Shown: piece by piece, positions 41,976-51,245 of the stretch
Layout: each line of letters begins with the position of its first letter
Numbering within the stretch: position 1 is the stretch's first letter
NCBI RefSeq assembly: GCF_008274625.1
Contig: NZ_VTRU01000004.1
Coordinates: forward strand, 310,001-374,000
Length of the DNA: 64,000 nucleotides
From: Chryseobacterium panacisoli
Lineage (GTDB): Bacteria > Bacteroidota > Bacteroidia > Flavobacteriales > Weeksellaceae
Direction: 5' to 3'
Position numbers and translations under genes: made by a program
Notes under the pieces: model-generated
What the model was told of the DNA's origin: nothing
The model's input: only the letters and a program-made list of their open reading frames with translations
Database searches by the model: none

Positions 41976-42476
41976 TTAGTGAGCTTCGTTTCCGTCAATT
42001 CCGTGAGCATGTCCATGAGACAATTCTTCTTCTGTTGCTGGGCGTGTATTCAAAATTTCTACATCGAAATCTAACACTTTTCCTGCCATTGGGTGGTTAA
42101 GATCTGCTACTACCACTTCTGGTGTTACTTCTACCACGAAAGCCTGGAAATTGTTTCCCTGATTATCAGATAAAGGTAAAATAGCTCCTACAGGAGGAAG
42201 TCCTGATTCTTTAAACATTTCCACTGGTAATTGTGCGATAGCATCCGGTTGTCTTTCACCGTAAGCTTCTTCAGGTTGAATTGTAAAAGCAGCTTTATCA
42301 CCAGCTTTTAATCCCAGGATATTTTCTTCAAACTTAGGAATCATCATTCCCATACCATACAAAAATGTAAGCGGATTTTCTGCTGTTGTCTCTTCTACAA
42401 GAATCTTACTCCCATCTGGTTCGATTGTGTGAAGGATATACTTTACAGCTACAACGTGATTGTTTTCGATTGTCAT
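41976..42476 (-). CDS. SlyD-like FKBP-type peptidyl-prolyl isomerase
   Basis: This 166-residue protein has the SlyD layout: an FKBP domain at both ends (VVAVKYILHTIEPDGSKILVEE, FLYGMGMMIPKFEENILGLKAGDKAAFTIQPEEAYGER) with an inserted-flap part in the middle (LPVEMFKESGLPPVGAIL) and the closing VADLNHPMAGKVLDFDVEIL. A short His-rich tail (SHGHAHGIDGNEAH) may bind metal, as in SlyD. It acts as a folding catalyst. A TATATTTG -7 box lies at 42519-42526 upstream. Confidence 0.93.
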   Translation of the reverse strand: MTIENNHVVAVKYILHTIEPDGSKILVEETTAENPLTFLYGMGMMIPKFEENILGLKAGDKAAFTIQPEEAYGERQPDAIAQLPVEMFKESGLPPVGAILPLSDNQGNNFQAFVVEVTPEVVVADLNHPMAGKVLDFDVEILNTRPATEEELSHGHAHGIDGNEAH

Positions 42477-42518
42477 ATTTTTTCTTTTTTTCGTGATTTC
42501 GTTTCACGATTAATGTTA

Positions 42519-42526
42519 CAAATATA
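42519..42526 (-). promoter_or_regulatory. -7 box TATATTTG of the SlyD-like gene
   Basis: On the minus strand TATATTTG matches TAnnTTTG, 42 bases upstream of the ATG at 42476. Confidence 0.6.
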
Positions 42527-42639
42527 CTATTTTTGAAATGATTCAATGAGCCTGGAAGCGAGGAGATGGAAGAAGGAAGCTATGAAAGGCATAAAAAAAA
42601 TATATTTTACTTTATATTAATTCCATAATAACTTTCAGC

Positions 42640-42888
42640 CTATTTCTTTTTGCCCTCTTCTCTTTTTTTCTGTCTCAGTACAAAGAGATACAAGCTTTCT
42701 ACTTTTGTTCTTGCCCAAGGTGTTTTCCGCAAAAACTTCAGAGAAGAACTAATGCTTGGGTTATCTGTAAAACATTTGATATTGATCTGCTCACCCAATT
42801 TCTCAAATCCATTGTAGTACTCTACCAATTCTTCAAGAATAGCATCAAGCCTTTTTCCGTGTAAGGGATCTTTTGATTTTTCTTCCAT
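42640..42888 (-). CDS. VF530 family small DNA-binding-like protein
   Basis: This 82-residue protein matches the VF530 family (DUF2132): DPLHGKRLDAILEELVEYYNGFEKL, INIKCFTDNPSISSSLKFLRKTPWARTKVESLYLFVL. The PxxxSSLKFLRKTPWAR block is its signature. Function unknown; a small helical fold is known from structural work on the family. The last 12 residues are very basic (RQKKREEGKKK). It is divergent from the K-rich small protein gene. Confidence 0.9.
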   Translation of the reverse strand: MEEKSKDPLHGKRLDAILEELVEYYNGFEKLGEQINIKCFTDNPSISSSLKFLRKTPWARTKVESLYLFVLRQKKREEGKKK

Positions 42889-42932
42889 AACGCAGTAAAA
42901 TTAAAACATTTTATCAGACCTAACGACTAAAA

Positions 42933-42963
42933 TTGTTTAAACTCTCAATCTTTAGTACTTTTG
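42933..42963 (+). promoter_or_regulatory. Promoter of the Lys-rich small protein gene
   Basis: TTG at 42933-42935, 20 bases, then TACTTTTG at 42956-42963, a good flavobacterial promoter. It overlaps a TTG-start open frame, which makes the ATG at 43009 the likely start. Confidence 0.68.
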
Positions 42964-43008
42964 ATGAAGCTATTTCTTACCGATACAATTTATTCGTTAC
43001 AAACCAAT

Positions 43009-43161
43009 ATGAGCAAAAACAACGAAGCAAACAGGAAAAAAAACAAAAAACAAATTGATCAGAAAAAACGGAAAATACAAAATGCGGAAGCAGAAAGGAA
43101 AGCACGTTTAAAACAAATTCTGGAAGATTTCAAGGGAAAAGAAGCCGGTAATCAACCATGA
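43009..43161 (+). CDS. Small Lys-rich protein
   Basis: This 50-residue protein (MSKNNEANRKKNKKQIDQKK at the start) is highly basic and predicted to be one helix with charged faces (AEAERKARLKQILEDFKGKE). Such tiny proteins occur in Chryseobacterium-type genomes but no function is known. The ATG at 43009 is chosen because the promoter lies just upstream. The longer frame from TTG 42961 overlaps the promoter. It lies 47 bases before sbcD. Confidence 0.6.
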   Translation: MSKNNEANRKKNKKQIDQKKRKIQNAEAERKARLKQILEDFKGKEAGNQP

Positions 43162-43208
43162 AAATTGTTCATGACTCAACTTATTTACTGTAAACAATAA
43201 TACACTTT

Positions 43209-44414
43209 ATGAAAATTCTGCATACCGCCGACTGGCATTTGGGAAAAAGACTGGACCGCTTTTCACGGATGGAAGAGCAAATTCTGGTAATGGAAGAGAT
43301 CATAGGCATTGCCGATGAGGAACACGCAGATCTTATTCTTGTTGCCGGTGATCTTTTTGATAATTTTAATCCAGGTGTAGAAGCCGTTGAACTTTTTTAT
43401 AAGACATTAAAACGCTTATCTCTGAACGGAAAACGTCCTGTGATCGCTATTTCCGGCAATCATGATTCTCCAAGCTTAATCAATGCTCCGGATCCTCTGG
43501 CTCGTGAATGCGGAATTATTTTAATAGGACACCCTAAAGCTGAAATTGCACCTTTCAGCACAGAATATTTCAAAGTTTCAAATTCCAAGGCAGGTTTTAT
43601 AGAATTGAAAATAGAAGGAATAGATTTTCCTGTAAGAATTCTTCACACCCCTTTTGCAAATGAAATCCGTTTAAAGGAATACTTTGGGGAAAATAAAGAA
43701 GAAGAGATCAACAAAGTTCTTTCAGAGACGTGGAAAAACCTTGCAGATCAGTTTTGCGATGATTCCGGGGTTAATCTTCTGACCGCTCATTTATATATGA
43801 ATAAAAGAGGTGCAGAAATTTTGGAAGAGCCAGAAGGAGAAAAACCTATTAAAATTGGGAATGCCGATCTTATTTTTTCAGACAGTATCCCTGTACAGAT
43901 TCAATATACAGCCTTAGGACACCTCCATGGTTTTCAGAATATCGGAACGAAGGAAAAGCCAGTGATTTATTCATCTTCTCCCCTTTGCTACAGTTTCAGT
44001 GAAGCTGGGCAGACTAAGTATGTTTCTATCATTGATGCGGAACCGGCAAAAGAGGTTACCTACGAAAAAAAGGCATTGAAAAAGGGACGAACTTTAGTAA
44101 GAAAAATATTTTCCTCTGTAGAAGATACAGTTCAGTGGCTAGGAGAAAATCCCAATACATTTGTAGAACTGACCCTGGAGAGTGAGACTTTTTTAACAGC
44201 TGATGAAAGAAGATTAATTTACCAGTCTCATAACGGGATTGTTCATCTTATTCCAAAAGTCAGAAACCGGGAGCTTGCCGAAGAGCAAAGCCATGAAATT
44301 AATTTAAATCAGGATATTGATCTATTATTCAAGGATTATTTTAAATCTAAAAATGGCGGACAGGAAGCCAATGAAGAACTGATGAATTTGTTTAACGAAA
44401 TTTTAAATGCATAA
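43209..44414 (+). CDS. sbcD: Exonuclease SbcCD, nuclease subunit SbcD
   Basis: This 401-residue Mre11-type phosphoesterase has ILHTADWHLGKRLDR, LVAGDLFDNFNPG, AISGNHDSPSLI, LLTAHLYMN and TALGHLHGFQNI, the five metal-binding blocks. With SbcC it forms an ATP-dependent nuclease that opens hairpins and blocked DNA ends. The stop is 3 bases before sbcC. The length is normal for SbcD. Confidence 0.96.
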   Translation: MKILHTADWHLGKRLDRFSRMEEQILVMEEIIGIADEEHADLILVAGDLFDNFNPGVEAVELFYKTLKRLSLNGKRPVIAISGNHDSPSLINAPDPLARECGIILIGHPKAEIAPFSTEYFKVSNSKAGFIELKIEGIDFPVRILHTPFANEIRLKEYFGENKEEEINKVLSETWKNLADQFCDDSGVNLLTAHLYMNKRGAEILEEPEGEKPIKIGNADLIFSDSIPVQIQYTALGHLHGFQNIGTKEKPVIYSSSPLCYSFSEAGQTKYVSIIDAEPAKEVTYEKKALKKGRTLVRKIFSSVEDTVQWLGENPNTFVELTLESETFLTADERRLIYQSHNGIVHLIPKVRNRELAEEQSHEINLNQDIDLLFKDYFKSKNGGQEANEELMNLFNEILNA

Positions 44415-44417
44415 GCC

Positions 44418-47400
44418 ATGATCCCTGTTCAATTAACTATCGAAGGCCTTTATTCCTACCAGGAACGCCAGACTATTGATTTCAGAAATCTTACTGAAGC
44501 GGGACTTTTTGGTATTTTCGGGGCGGTCGGGTCTGGAAAATCATCGGTTCTTGAAGCCATTTCGTTTGTCTTGTATGGAGAAACAGAACGTCTGAATATG
44601 CGTGATAAAAGGGCATATAACATGATGAATTTAAAATCAAACAGTTCTTATATAGAATTTGATTTTGTAAATTATGAGAATAAGCTTTTCCGTGCTACCC
44701 GTGACTTTAAGAGAAATTCCAAAAAATTTGAAGAAGTAAAGCCTAATGCTGTTACTTTCTATGAAAACAGTAATGGCAAATGGGTTCCGCTGGATCACTC
44801 GAATGCAGAAACAATCATTGGGTTAAGCTATTCCAATTTCAAACGAACCATCATTATTCCGCAGGGACAGTTCAAAGAATTTCTTGAATTGGGTGCAGCA
44901 GAAAGAACAAATATGATGAAGGAGATCTTCAATCTTCAGAAATTTGACCTTCAGAACAACGTTTCTGTACTTCATGTAAAAAACAGATCTGAGCTGGATC
45001 AGCTTGAAGGACAGTTAAAAGGATTTGAAGAAATCAATGAGGAAAAAATCCGGATGCAGAAGGAGCAGCTGGTCGAGGAACAGAAAATACTCTCTGAATC
45101 CAATGAAAAACTGGAAAAGATTTCCAACACTTATCAGCAGCTGAAAAATTTAAAAAGCGACTTTGACAGTTTACAGCTGAATAAAGAAAAATTCATCAGA
45201 CTCTCTGAAGAGAAACCTCAGATAGATGCGCTGGAAGCACAGGCAGAATTATATGACCGTATTTTCAGACTCTTCAATCCATTGATTATTGAGAAAAATA
45301 AGCTTTCAAAAGAAATTGCAGAGAAGCAGAACGAGAGAGAACAGCAGACCAAAAGCTTGCAGGAAACGGAAAAGGCTTTTACAATCATAAAAGAACAGCT
45401 TACTGCACATGAACCACAATTTAAGGCTTTGGACCAGTCTAAAATTCAGGAAAATGACATGAACCTTATCATTCAGGTTCTGAAGTTTACTGATGAAATC
45501 AAAACTCTGAATGAAAGAACACAGAAAGGTTCCGAAAAAGTAAAAGAAGTAGATCTTAGTAAAGAGAAGATTCAAAAGAAGATTGATGAACTTTCTTCAA
45601 AGGTGAAACTATTGAAGGAACAAAAACTGGATTCTGCATTGTTATCTGAAGTGGGGAATTGGTTTATTCAACAAAAAAATTTAAAAAAATCACTTCAGGA
45701 ACAGAGTGAAAAAATTGAGAAACATCAAAAACAGATCGGGGAAATTGAAGAAGAATTAAAACCTTTTGTTTATCATGAAAATTATAAAGAAGATTTCAAA
45801 AACAGGAAAGAAGTATTAGAAGTAAAGAAAAAAGAGCTTTCCCAGAAACTGGATCATCTTAAAATACAGAAAGAGCTTTCCCGCTTTGCCAGTGAGCTTC
45901 ATAACGGGGAAAATTGTCCTCTTTGTGGTTCTAAGGAACATCCTCATATCATAGAAATTCAAGATGTTAATACTGAACTACAGGAAATTCAGGAGAAAAT
46001 AATATCCGTTGAACAGGAAGTCACCAATATTCAAAAGCAGGAAGCTGAAACTGATAAAATTCTGGACCGCAAAAAAATCTTTGAGGAACAGCTTTTTTCA
46101 GAGCAGAAAATTGTACTTCAAATCCAACAAAATATTAAGGCCCACATTCAGAATTTCATCTGGAAACAATTTTCTGCGGATCAGGAAGAAGAGTTTGAAA
46201 AAAAACGTTCCGACTCATTTACTTTAGAAAAAAAGGTTGAGGAAACTGAGCGAAATATTGCACTGGAAAGGGAATCTTTAGAAAAAGAAAGCAAAACGCT
46301 GGAAAAATACAGGAGTGCTCTGGAAGCATTCAGAATGGAAGAAGTTTCAAAGCAGGAACAGATCAACATCAGCCGTTCTGCTCTTAAAATCCTCGACTGG
46401 AACCGCTATTCTCAAAAGGAAAGAGCTGAGATTGAAGACGCTTATCAAAAGCTGGTACAATCTAATAAGGAAACCGAAGAAAACTACCAAAAGGCATTAC
46501 AGCAGGAAAAAATACTCTCTCCGAAACTGGCAGAGCAAAAAGCCATTGTCAGCCAATCTGAAAAGCAGATCACCGAACTTGAAAAAGAAATTTCCGGTAA
46601 TGAAGATGCTCTTGTGAACGCTTTAGCAACTCAGAATTTCACAGAATTCAAAGAGGTTGAAAATATTTTACTTCAGGAAATCAATATTCAACTGGTGAGA
46701 AGCAAAGTTCAGAACTTTAAAGTTGATTTTGAAGCTTTAAAGAAATTCATCGGAGAACTGGAATTAAAACTGAAGGGACTTATATTCGATAATGAACAGT
46801 TTTCTCTGGCTGAGCAACAGTTCAGTGAAGCCCAAAGTGAACAGAAAAAAATCAGTGATTCTGTAGTAACCAAAACTGCAGAAATAAACCGACTCGAAAA
46901 GGAATTCGTAAAAAAAGAAGACCTTCTGAAAGAACTGGCAAAACTTCAGAAACGTTCAGAGAATTTAAAAATAATGATGAACCTGTTTAAAGGAGCAGGT
47001 TTTGTGCAATATGTTTCGTCTATTTATCTGAGGCAACTTTGCGATCATGCGAATGTGCGTTTCCACAGAATGACCAGAAACCAGCTGAGTCTGCAGCTTA
47101 ATGAAAATAACGATTTCGAGATCATCGATTACCTCAACGAAGGGAAAAGCAGAAGTGTAAAAACGCTGTCAGGAGGACAGGCATTTCAGGTTTCTTTAAG
47201 TCTGGCTCTGGCACTGGCAGAAAGTGTTCAGGCCAATGCACAGGCAGATAAAAATTTCTTCTTTATTGATGAAGGTTTTGGAACTCAGGATACAGAATCT
47301 GTGAATATTGTATTTGAAACCCTCACCAATCTGATGAAAGAAAACAGGATTGTGGGCATTATCTCTCATGTTGAAGAGCTGAAAGAGAAAATCCCTACAG

Positions 47401-47453
47401 CGCTCAATATTATTAAAGACGAGGAAAGAGGAAGCCTGATTGAGATTGTGTAA
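44418..47453 (+). CDS. sbcC: Exonuclease SbcCD, ATPase subunit SbcC
   Basis: This 1011-residue Rad50-like SMC ATPase starts with the Walker A block GIFGAVGSGKSSVLEAISF and ends with the signature LSGGQAFQVSLSLALALAE and Walker B FFFIDEGFGTQD. Between are long coiled coils around a zinc hook, C500-P-L-C503 (NCPLCGS). It pairs with the upstream sbcD (3-base gap) to process hairpins and stalled forks. A hairpin-like sequence (AAAATACAC 47483-47491 with GTGTATTTT 47526-47534) follows the gene with a long loop. Confidence 0.96.
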   Translation: MIPVQLTIEGLYSYQERQTIDFRNLTEAGLFGIFGAVGSGKSSVLEAISFVLYGETERLNMRDKRAYNMMNLKSNSSYIEFDFVNYENKLFRATRDFKRNSKKFEEVKPNAVTFYENSNGKWVPLDHSNAETIIGLSYSNFKRTIIIPQGQFKEFLELGAAERTNMMKEIFNLQKFDLQNNVSVLHVKNRSELDQLEGQLKGFEEINEEKIRMQKEQLVEEQKILSESNEKLEKISNTYQQLKNLKSDFDSLQLNKEKFIRLSEEKPQIDALEAQAELYDRIFRLFNPLIIEKNKLSKEIAEKQNEREQQTKSLQETEKAFTIIKEQLTAHEPQFKALDQSKIQENDMNLIIQVLKFTDEIKTLNERTQKGSEKVKEVDLSKEKIQKKIDELSSKVKLLKEQKLDSALLSEVGNWFIQQKNLKKSLQEQSEKIEKHQKQIGEIEEELKPFVYHENYKEDFKNRKEVLEVKKKELSQKLDHLKIQKELSRFASELHNGENCPLCGSKEHPHIIEIQDVNTELQEIQEKIISVEQEVTNIQKQEAETDKILDRKKIFEEQLFSEQKIVLQIQQNIKAHIQNFIWKQFSADQEEEFEKKRSDSFTLEKKVEETERNIALERESLEKESKTLEKYRSALEAFRMEEVSKQEQINISRSALKILDWNRYSQKERAEIEDAYQKLVQSNKETEENYQKALQQEKILSPKLAEQKAIVSQSEKQITELEKEISGNEDALVNALATQNFTEFKEVENILLQEINIQLVRSKVQNFKVDFEALKKFIGELELKLKGLIFDNEQFSLAEQQFSEAQSEQKKISDSVVTKTAEINRLEKEFVKKEDLLKELAKLQKRSENLKIMMNLFKGAGFVQYVSSIYLRQLCDHANVRFHRMTRNQLSLQLNENNDFEIIDYLNEGKSRSVKTLSGGQAFQVSLSLALALAESVQANAQADKNFFFIDEGFGTQDTESVNIVFETLTNLMKENRIVGIISHVEELKEKIPTALNIIKDEERGSLIEIV

Positions 47454-47547
47454 GCAATTTTCAATGACCAGCTTCTTCATTGAAAATACACCTAAGTTCC
47501 GAAATTCTTTGATTTTCTGCTGAAGTGTATTTTTTATATCATTTTAT

Positions 47548-47555
47548 TACATTTG
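47548..47555 (+). promoter_or_regulatory. -7 box TACATTTG of the LytS/LytTR operon
   Basis: TACATTTG fits TAnnTTTG. It covers a TTG at 47553 that would otherwise be the first start codon, so the GTG at 47595 is the better start. Confidence 0.62.
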
Positions 47556-47594
47556 AATTTAGAAAAAGAACTGTATTTTAATTCATTATACTGC

Positions 47595-48680
47595 GTGAAA
47601 AAAATTGGGCAACATATCATCCTTATTCTGCTACTTTTAACAATTCCTGTTGTTGCTTCTCCTGATTTTGACGGAACATTATCTGTCTTTAAGGTTTCCC
47701 CATTTCAGAGAGAATTTATCCGTTTTGTACTGGTAGTTATCTTTTTTTATCTCAATCTCAATTTATTTCTTCCAAAATTATACAGTAAAAAGAAATACAT
47801 TCCGTTTATTATCTGCCTTTTGATTTGTTTCGGACTTATGGTTTTTGTTCCAAACTATCTTACTGCAGAAAACAGAATGTCTGTCCAGCATTTTCCTATG
47901 AAGATGCAGCCACCGCCAGAAAATCCCAATGGGAGTATGCCACCGCCTCCAATAAGAGAAAGATTCCCTGAAGGAAACTTTCAGAACAGGAATAATTATT
48001 ATGTACAGATGATTTTTTCATCACTTCTCCCTTTTCTTTTTTCATTTTTGTCTTCTCTTTTTATTTTTAAAAATATTGAGAAAAAAGAGTTGGAACGTTC
48101 CAAAGCCAAAGCAGAATTATTAAGCTTAAAATATCAACTGCAACCTCATTTTCTATTCAATATACTCAATTCAATCTACTCACTGGCGTTACTCAAATCA
48201 GATGATACTCCCAACGGAATTCTGAAACTTTCCAACGTTATGCGTTATGTAGTGCAGGAAAGCAGCAAAGATCTGGTGAAACTCAGCAAAGAAATTGAAT
48301 ATGTAAAAGATTATATCGCTCTGCAGCTGATACGGACAGACAGCAGCCTTGATTTTTCCTATACTGAAACCGGAGAAACAAAAAACTTGCAGATTGCCCC
48401 TTTTATTTTGGTTAATTTCATTGAAAATGCTTTTAAATATGGCTTTAATGCAGAAGAAAAATCAAAAATAACAGTCAAAATAATGATAGAAGAACAGATG
48501 CTTCATTTTAATGTTTTTAATAATATTGTAAATCATCATATCACAAATGAAGAAAGTTTAAAAGTAGGACTAAAGAATACTCTTGAGCATTTGCAGCAGA
48601 TGTATCCAGGAAAACATTCATTGAACATGGCCAATAACGGAAAAACTTTTGAAGTTGATTTAAAAATTAAATTACTGTAA
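47595..48680 (+). CDS. LytS-type sensor histidine kinase
   Basis: This 361-residue inner-membrane kinase has four hydrophobic segments in the first 190 residues with a Pro-rich outside loop (MQPPPENPNGSMPPPP), then the His_kinase (LytS/YehU) domain: LKYQLQPHFLFNILNSIYSLALLKS with the phospho-accepting His, EYVKDYIALQLIRTDSSLDF, and the ATP-binding part VNFIENAFKYGF. No known sensor domain is present. The start is the GTG at 47595, giving MKKIGQHI, because the earlier TTG at 47553 lies in the -7 box. The response regulator gene follows 4 bases later. Confidence 0.92.
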   Translation: MKKIGQHIILILLLLTIPVVASPDFDGTLSVFKVSPFQREFIRFVLVVIFFYLNLNLFLPKLYSKKKYIPFIICLLICFGLMVFVPNYLTAENRMSVQHFPMKMQPPPENPNGSMPPPPIRERFPEGNFQNRNNYYVQMIFSSLLPFLFSFLSSLFIFKNIEKKELERSKAKAELLSLKYQLQPHFLFNILNSIYSLALLKSDDTPNGILKLSNVMRYVVQESSKDLVKLSKEIEYVKDYIALQLIRTDSSLDFSYTETGETKNLQIAPFILVNFIENAFKYGFNAEEKSKITVKIMIEEQMLHFNVFNNIVNHHITNEESLKVGLKNTLEHLQQMYPGKHSLNMANNGKTFEVDLKIKLL

Positions 48681-48684
48681 GCCT

Positions 48685-49359
48685 ATGATAAAAGCCATTG
48701 CCCTTGACGATGAAATTCTCGCTTTAAAAATCATTGAGAATTATGCCGGAAAAATTGAAAATCTATCTCTTGAAAAGGTTTTCAATACTCAAAGTGATGC
48801 GCAAAAATATCTTAATAAATTCCCTGTTGACCTCATCTTTCTGGACATAGAAATGCCTTCTAAAAACGGAATGGATTTTTATAAAAACATTTCCCAGAAC
48901 ACCAAAGTGATTTTTACTACAGCGTATTCAGAATATGCTGTAGATGCGTTCAGTATCAATGCAATTGATTATCTGTTAAAACCATTTTCTTTCGAAAGAT
49001 TCAAAGCAGCTGTTGAAAAAGTAAAAACCAATGCTGATACTGACGAAATAAAATATCTTTCCATACGTGCCGATTACAAACTTCACAAGATCAATTTCAA
49101 TGATATTCTTCTGATTGAGGGGCTTGACGATTATATCCAGATTCATCTGACCAATCATTCAACGATTACCGCTCGTTCTTCCATGAAAAATATTCTGGAA
49201 AAGCTCTCTGAAAAGGATTTCGTAAGAGTTCACCGTTCTTATATTGTTCCTGTGCAAAACATTAAAACCATTGTCAACCGCAACATTCACATTGGAGATT
49301 TCATCATCCCTATCGGAGAAACGTACAAAGATCTTGTGATGAAGATTGTGAATAAGTGA
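48685..49359 (+). CDS. LytTR response regulator
   Basis: This 224-residue regulator has a receiver domain (D8/D9, phospho-acceptor D54 in LIFLDIEMP, Lys in LLKPFSFER) and a C-terminal LytTR DNA-binding domain (IKYLSIRADYKLHKINFNDILLIEGLDDYIQIHL, ARSSMKNILEKLSEKDFVRVHRSYIVPVQNI, IPIGETYKDLV). It is paired with the LytS-like kinase. Targets are not known; the dioxygenase-like gene downstream is one candidate, an inference from position only. Confidence 0.94.
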   Translation: MIKAIALDDEILALKIIENYAGKIENLSLEKVFNTQSDAQKYLNKFPVDLIFLDIEMPSKNGMDFYKNISQNTKVIFTTAYSEYAVDAFSINAIDYLLKPFSFERFKAAVEKVKTNADTDEIKYLSIRADYKLHKINFNDILLIEGLDDYIQIHLTNHSTITARSSMKNILEKLSEKDFVRVHRSYIVPVQNIKTIVNRNIHIGDFIIPIGETYKDLVMKIVNK

Positions 49360-49716
49360 TTGTTTAAATCCTGATAGAAACCGGAGGATTGAAGTTTTGA
49401 ATGTCTTTAAAAATATTTTCCCCGACTTAAAACTCCTGTCCACATTCTTAATAATTCTTAAAAAACACCCATTTACCGACACATTTTATTTGTTTACCTC
49501 ATAAATTTTCCTCCCCGGTCTTTTGAAAATACTTTTGGAATATGAAAAGGCTGGAAGAGAAAAGATAGAAGTTACTATTGAGCAAATGATAAATGACTTT
49601 TTTATCAGATAACTTAATTTTTATAGTTCCCAATGGTTTCCCTGTCCTCCTGCTTCCAGCCTTATCCTCTTAGCTCCGTGCTGCATAAAAGTATTAATCT
49701 TAAAAAAACATGTATT
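49360..49716. other. Intergenic region with an 11-base inverted repeat
   Basis: No gene is seen in these 357 bases. AAGGCTGGAAG (49547-49557) and CTTCCAGCCTT (49653-49663) are exact inverted copies 95 bases apart. A TACTTTTG box at 49530-49537 lies far from the next ATG. Confidence 0.6.
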
Positions 49717-50451
49717 ATGAAAACAATGAATAGAAAAGGTTTTTTGAAAAGTCTGGGATTAGCAGGAGTAACTGCCATTGCCGCTCCTCTTTTAATCCAT
49801 TGCGGAAATGACGATGAAATTGCAGATTCATCTTCCGGTACTTCTACCGGATCCGGTTCAACAGGGTGTTCCGTGACCAACGCAGAAACTGAAGGACCGT
49901 TTCCTACAAAATCTCCATCAACCCTCGTTCAAAGTAATATTGTAAGTGACAGAACAGGAGTTCCTTTTACAATTACCATTACCGTACAAAATGTTAATAC
50001 CGGCTGTACAGTTTTACAAGGTGCACTTGTAGATATCTGGCACTGCGATAAGGATGGAAATTATTCTGAATATGGTGGATCAGGAATGCAGCCTACCAAT
50101 TATACTACCGTTCATTTCTTAAGAGGAAGGCAAACTACAGACTCCAATGGTCAGGTAAAATTCACTTCCATATTTCCAGGCTGGTACAACGGAAGGGCTA
50201 CTCATATCCATGTTCATATTTATAATTCTGCAGGACAATCTTTATTGGTTACCCAAATTGCTTTTCCTGAAGGAAGTGACAGTGCAGTGGTACAGGTTGC
50301 TGCAAGTACAGGTTACAAAGGAATGACCGGATATACATACAATTCTAATGATAACGTATTCAGTGACGGAACTTCTAATGAGATGTCCAGCATTTCCGGA
50401 AATGTAAGCGGAGGTTTTGCCCTGACTCATACTATAAAAGTTTCAGGATAA
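49717..50451 (+). CDS. Intradiol ring-cleavage dioxygenase-like lipoprotein
   Basis: This 244-residue protein has an N-terminal Lys-rich signal (NRKGFLKSLGLAGVTAIAAPLLIHC), with Cys at the end so probably a lipoprotein, then a Ser/Gly/Thr-rich linker and an intradiol dioxygenase-like beta-sandwich. VDIWHCDKDGNYSEY and PGWYNGRATHIHVHIY carry the Tyr and two His that form the iron site in catechol dioxygenases. Membrane-anchored relatives are widespread and their substrates unknown. The ATG at 49717 is the likely start; one at 49726 is possible. Confidence 0.85.
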   Translation: MKTMNRKGFLKSLGLAGVTAIAAPLLIHCGNDDEIADSSSGTSTGSGSTGCSVTNAETEGPFPTKSPSTLVQSNIVSDRTGVPFTITITVQNVNTGCTVLQGALVDIWHCDKDGNYSEYGGSGMQPTNYTTVHFLRGRQTTDSNGQVKFTSIFPGWYNGRATHIHVHIYNSAGQSLLVTQIAFPEGSDSAVVQVAASTGYKGMTGYTYNSNDNVFSDGTSNEMSSISGNVSGGFALTHTIKVSG

Positions 50452-50484
50452 ACTTTGAAAAGTTTTTTACTAGTAATTATTCCC

Positions 50485-50572
50485 ATTTCCACAAAGCACA
50501 GGTCTGATATAGATATGAATTATTTGCTACTCATCCTCAAAAGCAATGCAGCAATCTGTGCCTAGTGGAAAT
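50485..50572. repeat. Imperfect inverted repeat between two genes
   Basis: ATTTCCACAAAGCACAG at 50485-50501 and CTGTGCCTAGTGGAAAT at 50556-50572 are inverted copies with two mismatches in 17. The intervening 54 bases hold no gene. It lies between the dioxygenase-like gene and the pirin-like gene. Confidence 0.65.
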
Positions 50573-50588
50573 ATTAAATCATACCAAT

Positions 50589-51236
50589 ATGTTAGTTCAA
50601 ACGCCATCAAAAATTTTCAAAAATGATTTCAGAATCTGGCAGGAAAATGAGAAAAGTACGATAACAGAAATTCTGAAGAATGAAGAGAAGATTCATACGT
50701 TGCTTAGTTTGAAGGAAGTCGTTCTGGATATTGAAGGAGAATTGAGATTGAATTTTGATGAGGAGAGAACCCTTCTTATCCTTCCTTTGTATGGAGAGAT
50801 TATCATCACTGATTTCTATGAAACAATTTCCGCCGGAATGTCTCTTACGCTGAATATTCAGGCAGGAAAGAATATTGTCATCAAAAATCTGGTATACCAT
50901 GACAGATCAGATCTTTTAATTTTTGAATTTAAAAAAGGAGAAAATACTCAGACCTTTTCTAAAAACGAATTGGATTTCACTCTTAAAAACAATGCCTTCC
51001 AAATTTCAAAAACGATACAGCATCCCAATTTCATTGGACTTTATAATGGACGTGCTGAAGGATATTATGCATTGAAAGACGCTGAAAAATCTATTTTTGG
51101 AATGGTTCTCAACGGTGCCTTTGAGTTTCAAAACAGACTGATGGAAAATAGGGATGCCATTCTTCTCTGGGAGCTTGAAGAATTGGAATTTGAAGCTTTA
51201 AGTGAAAATGCTCTGATCCTTTTTATGGAAATTTAA
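50589..51236 (+). CDS. Pirin-like cupin protein
   Basis: This 215-residue cytosolic protein has two cupin-like halves. The first has the family strand LLILPLYGEIIITDF, and the second the pattern FIGLYNGRAEGYYAL, FGMVLNGAFEFQNRLMENRDAILLWELEELEFEALSENALILF (shown only to name its ends: FGMVLNGAFEFQNRL and EALSENALILF), which matches the C-terminal part of pirin/YhaK-type proteins. The His metal ligands of true pirins are not obvious, so catalytic activity is doubtful. The ATG at 50589 is preferred over GTG 50565. Confidence 0.7.
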   Translation: MLVQTPSKIFKNDFRIWQENEKSTITEILKNEEKIHTLLSLKEVVLDIEGELRLNFDEERTLLILPLYGEIIITDFYETISAGMSLTLNIQAGKNIVIKNLVYHDRSDLLIFEFKKGENTQTFSKNELDFTLKNNAFQISKTIQHPNFIGLYNGRAEGYYALKDAEKSIFGMVLNGAFEFQNRLMENRDAILLWELEELEFEALSENALILFMEI

Positions 51237-51245
51237 AATGATACA

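Noticed and set aside
43209..47453. SbcCD as a defence island
   Set aside because: SbcC/SbcD are standard repair genes here with no toxin, methylase or phage-related neighbour.
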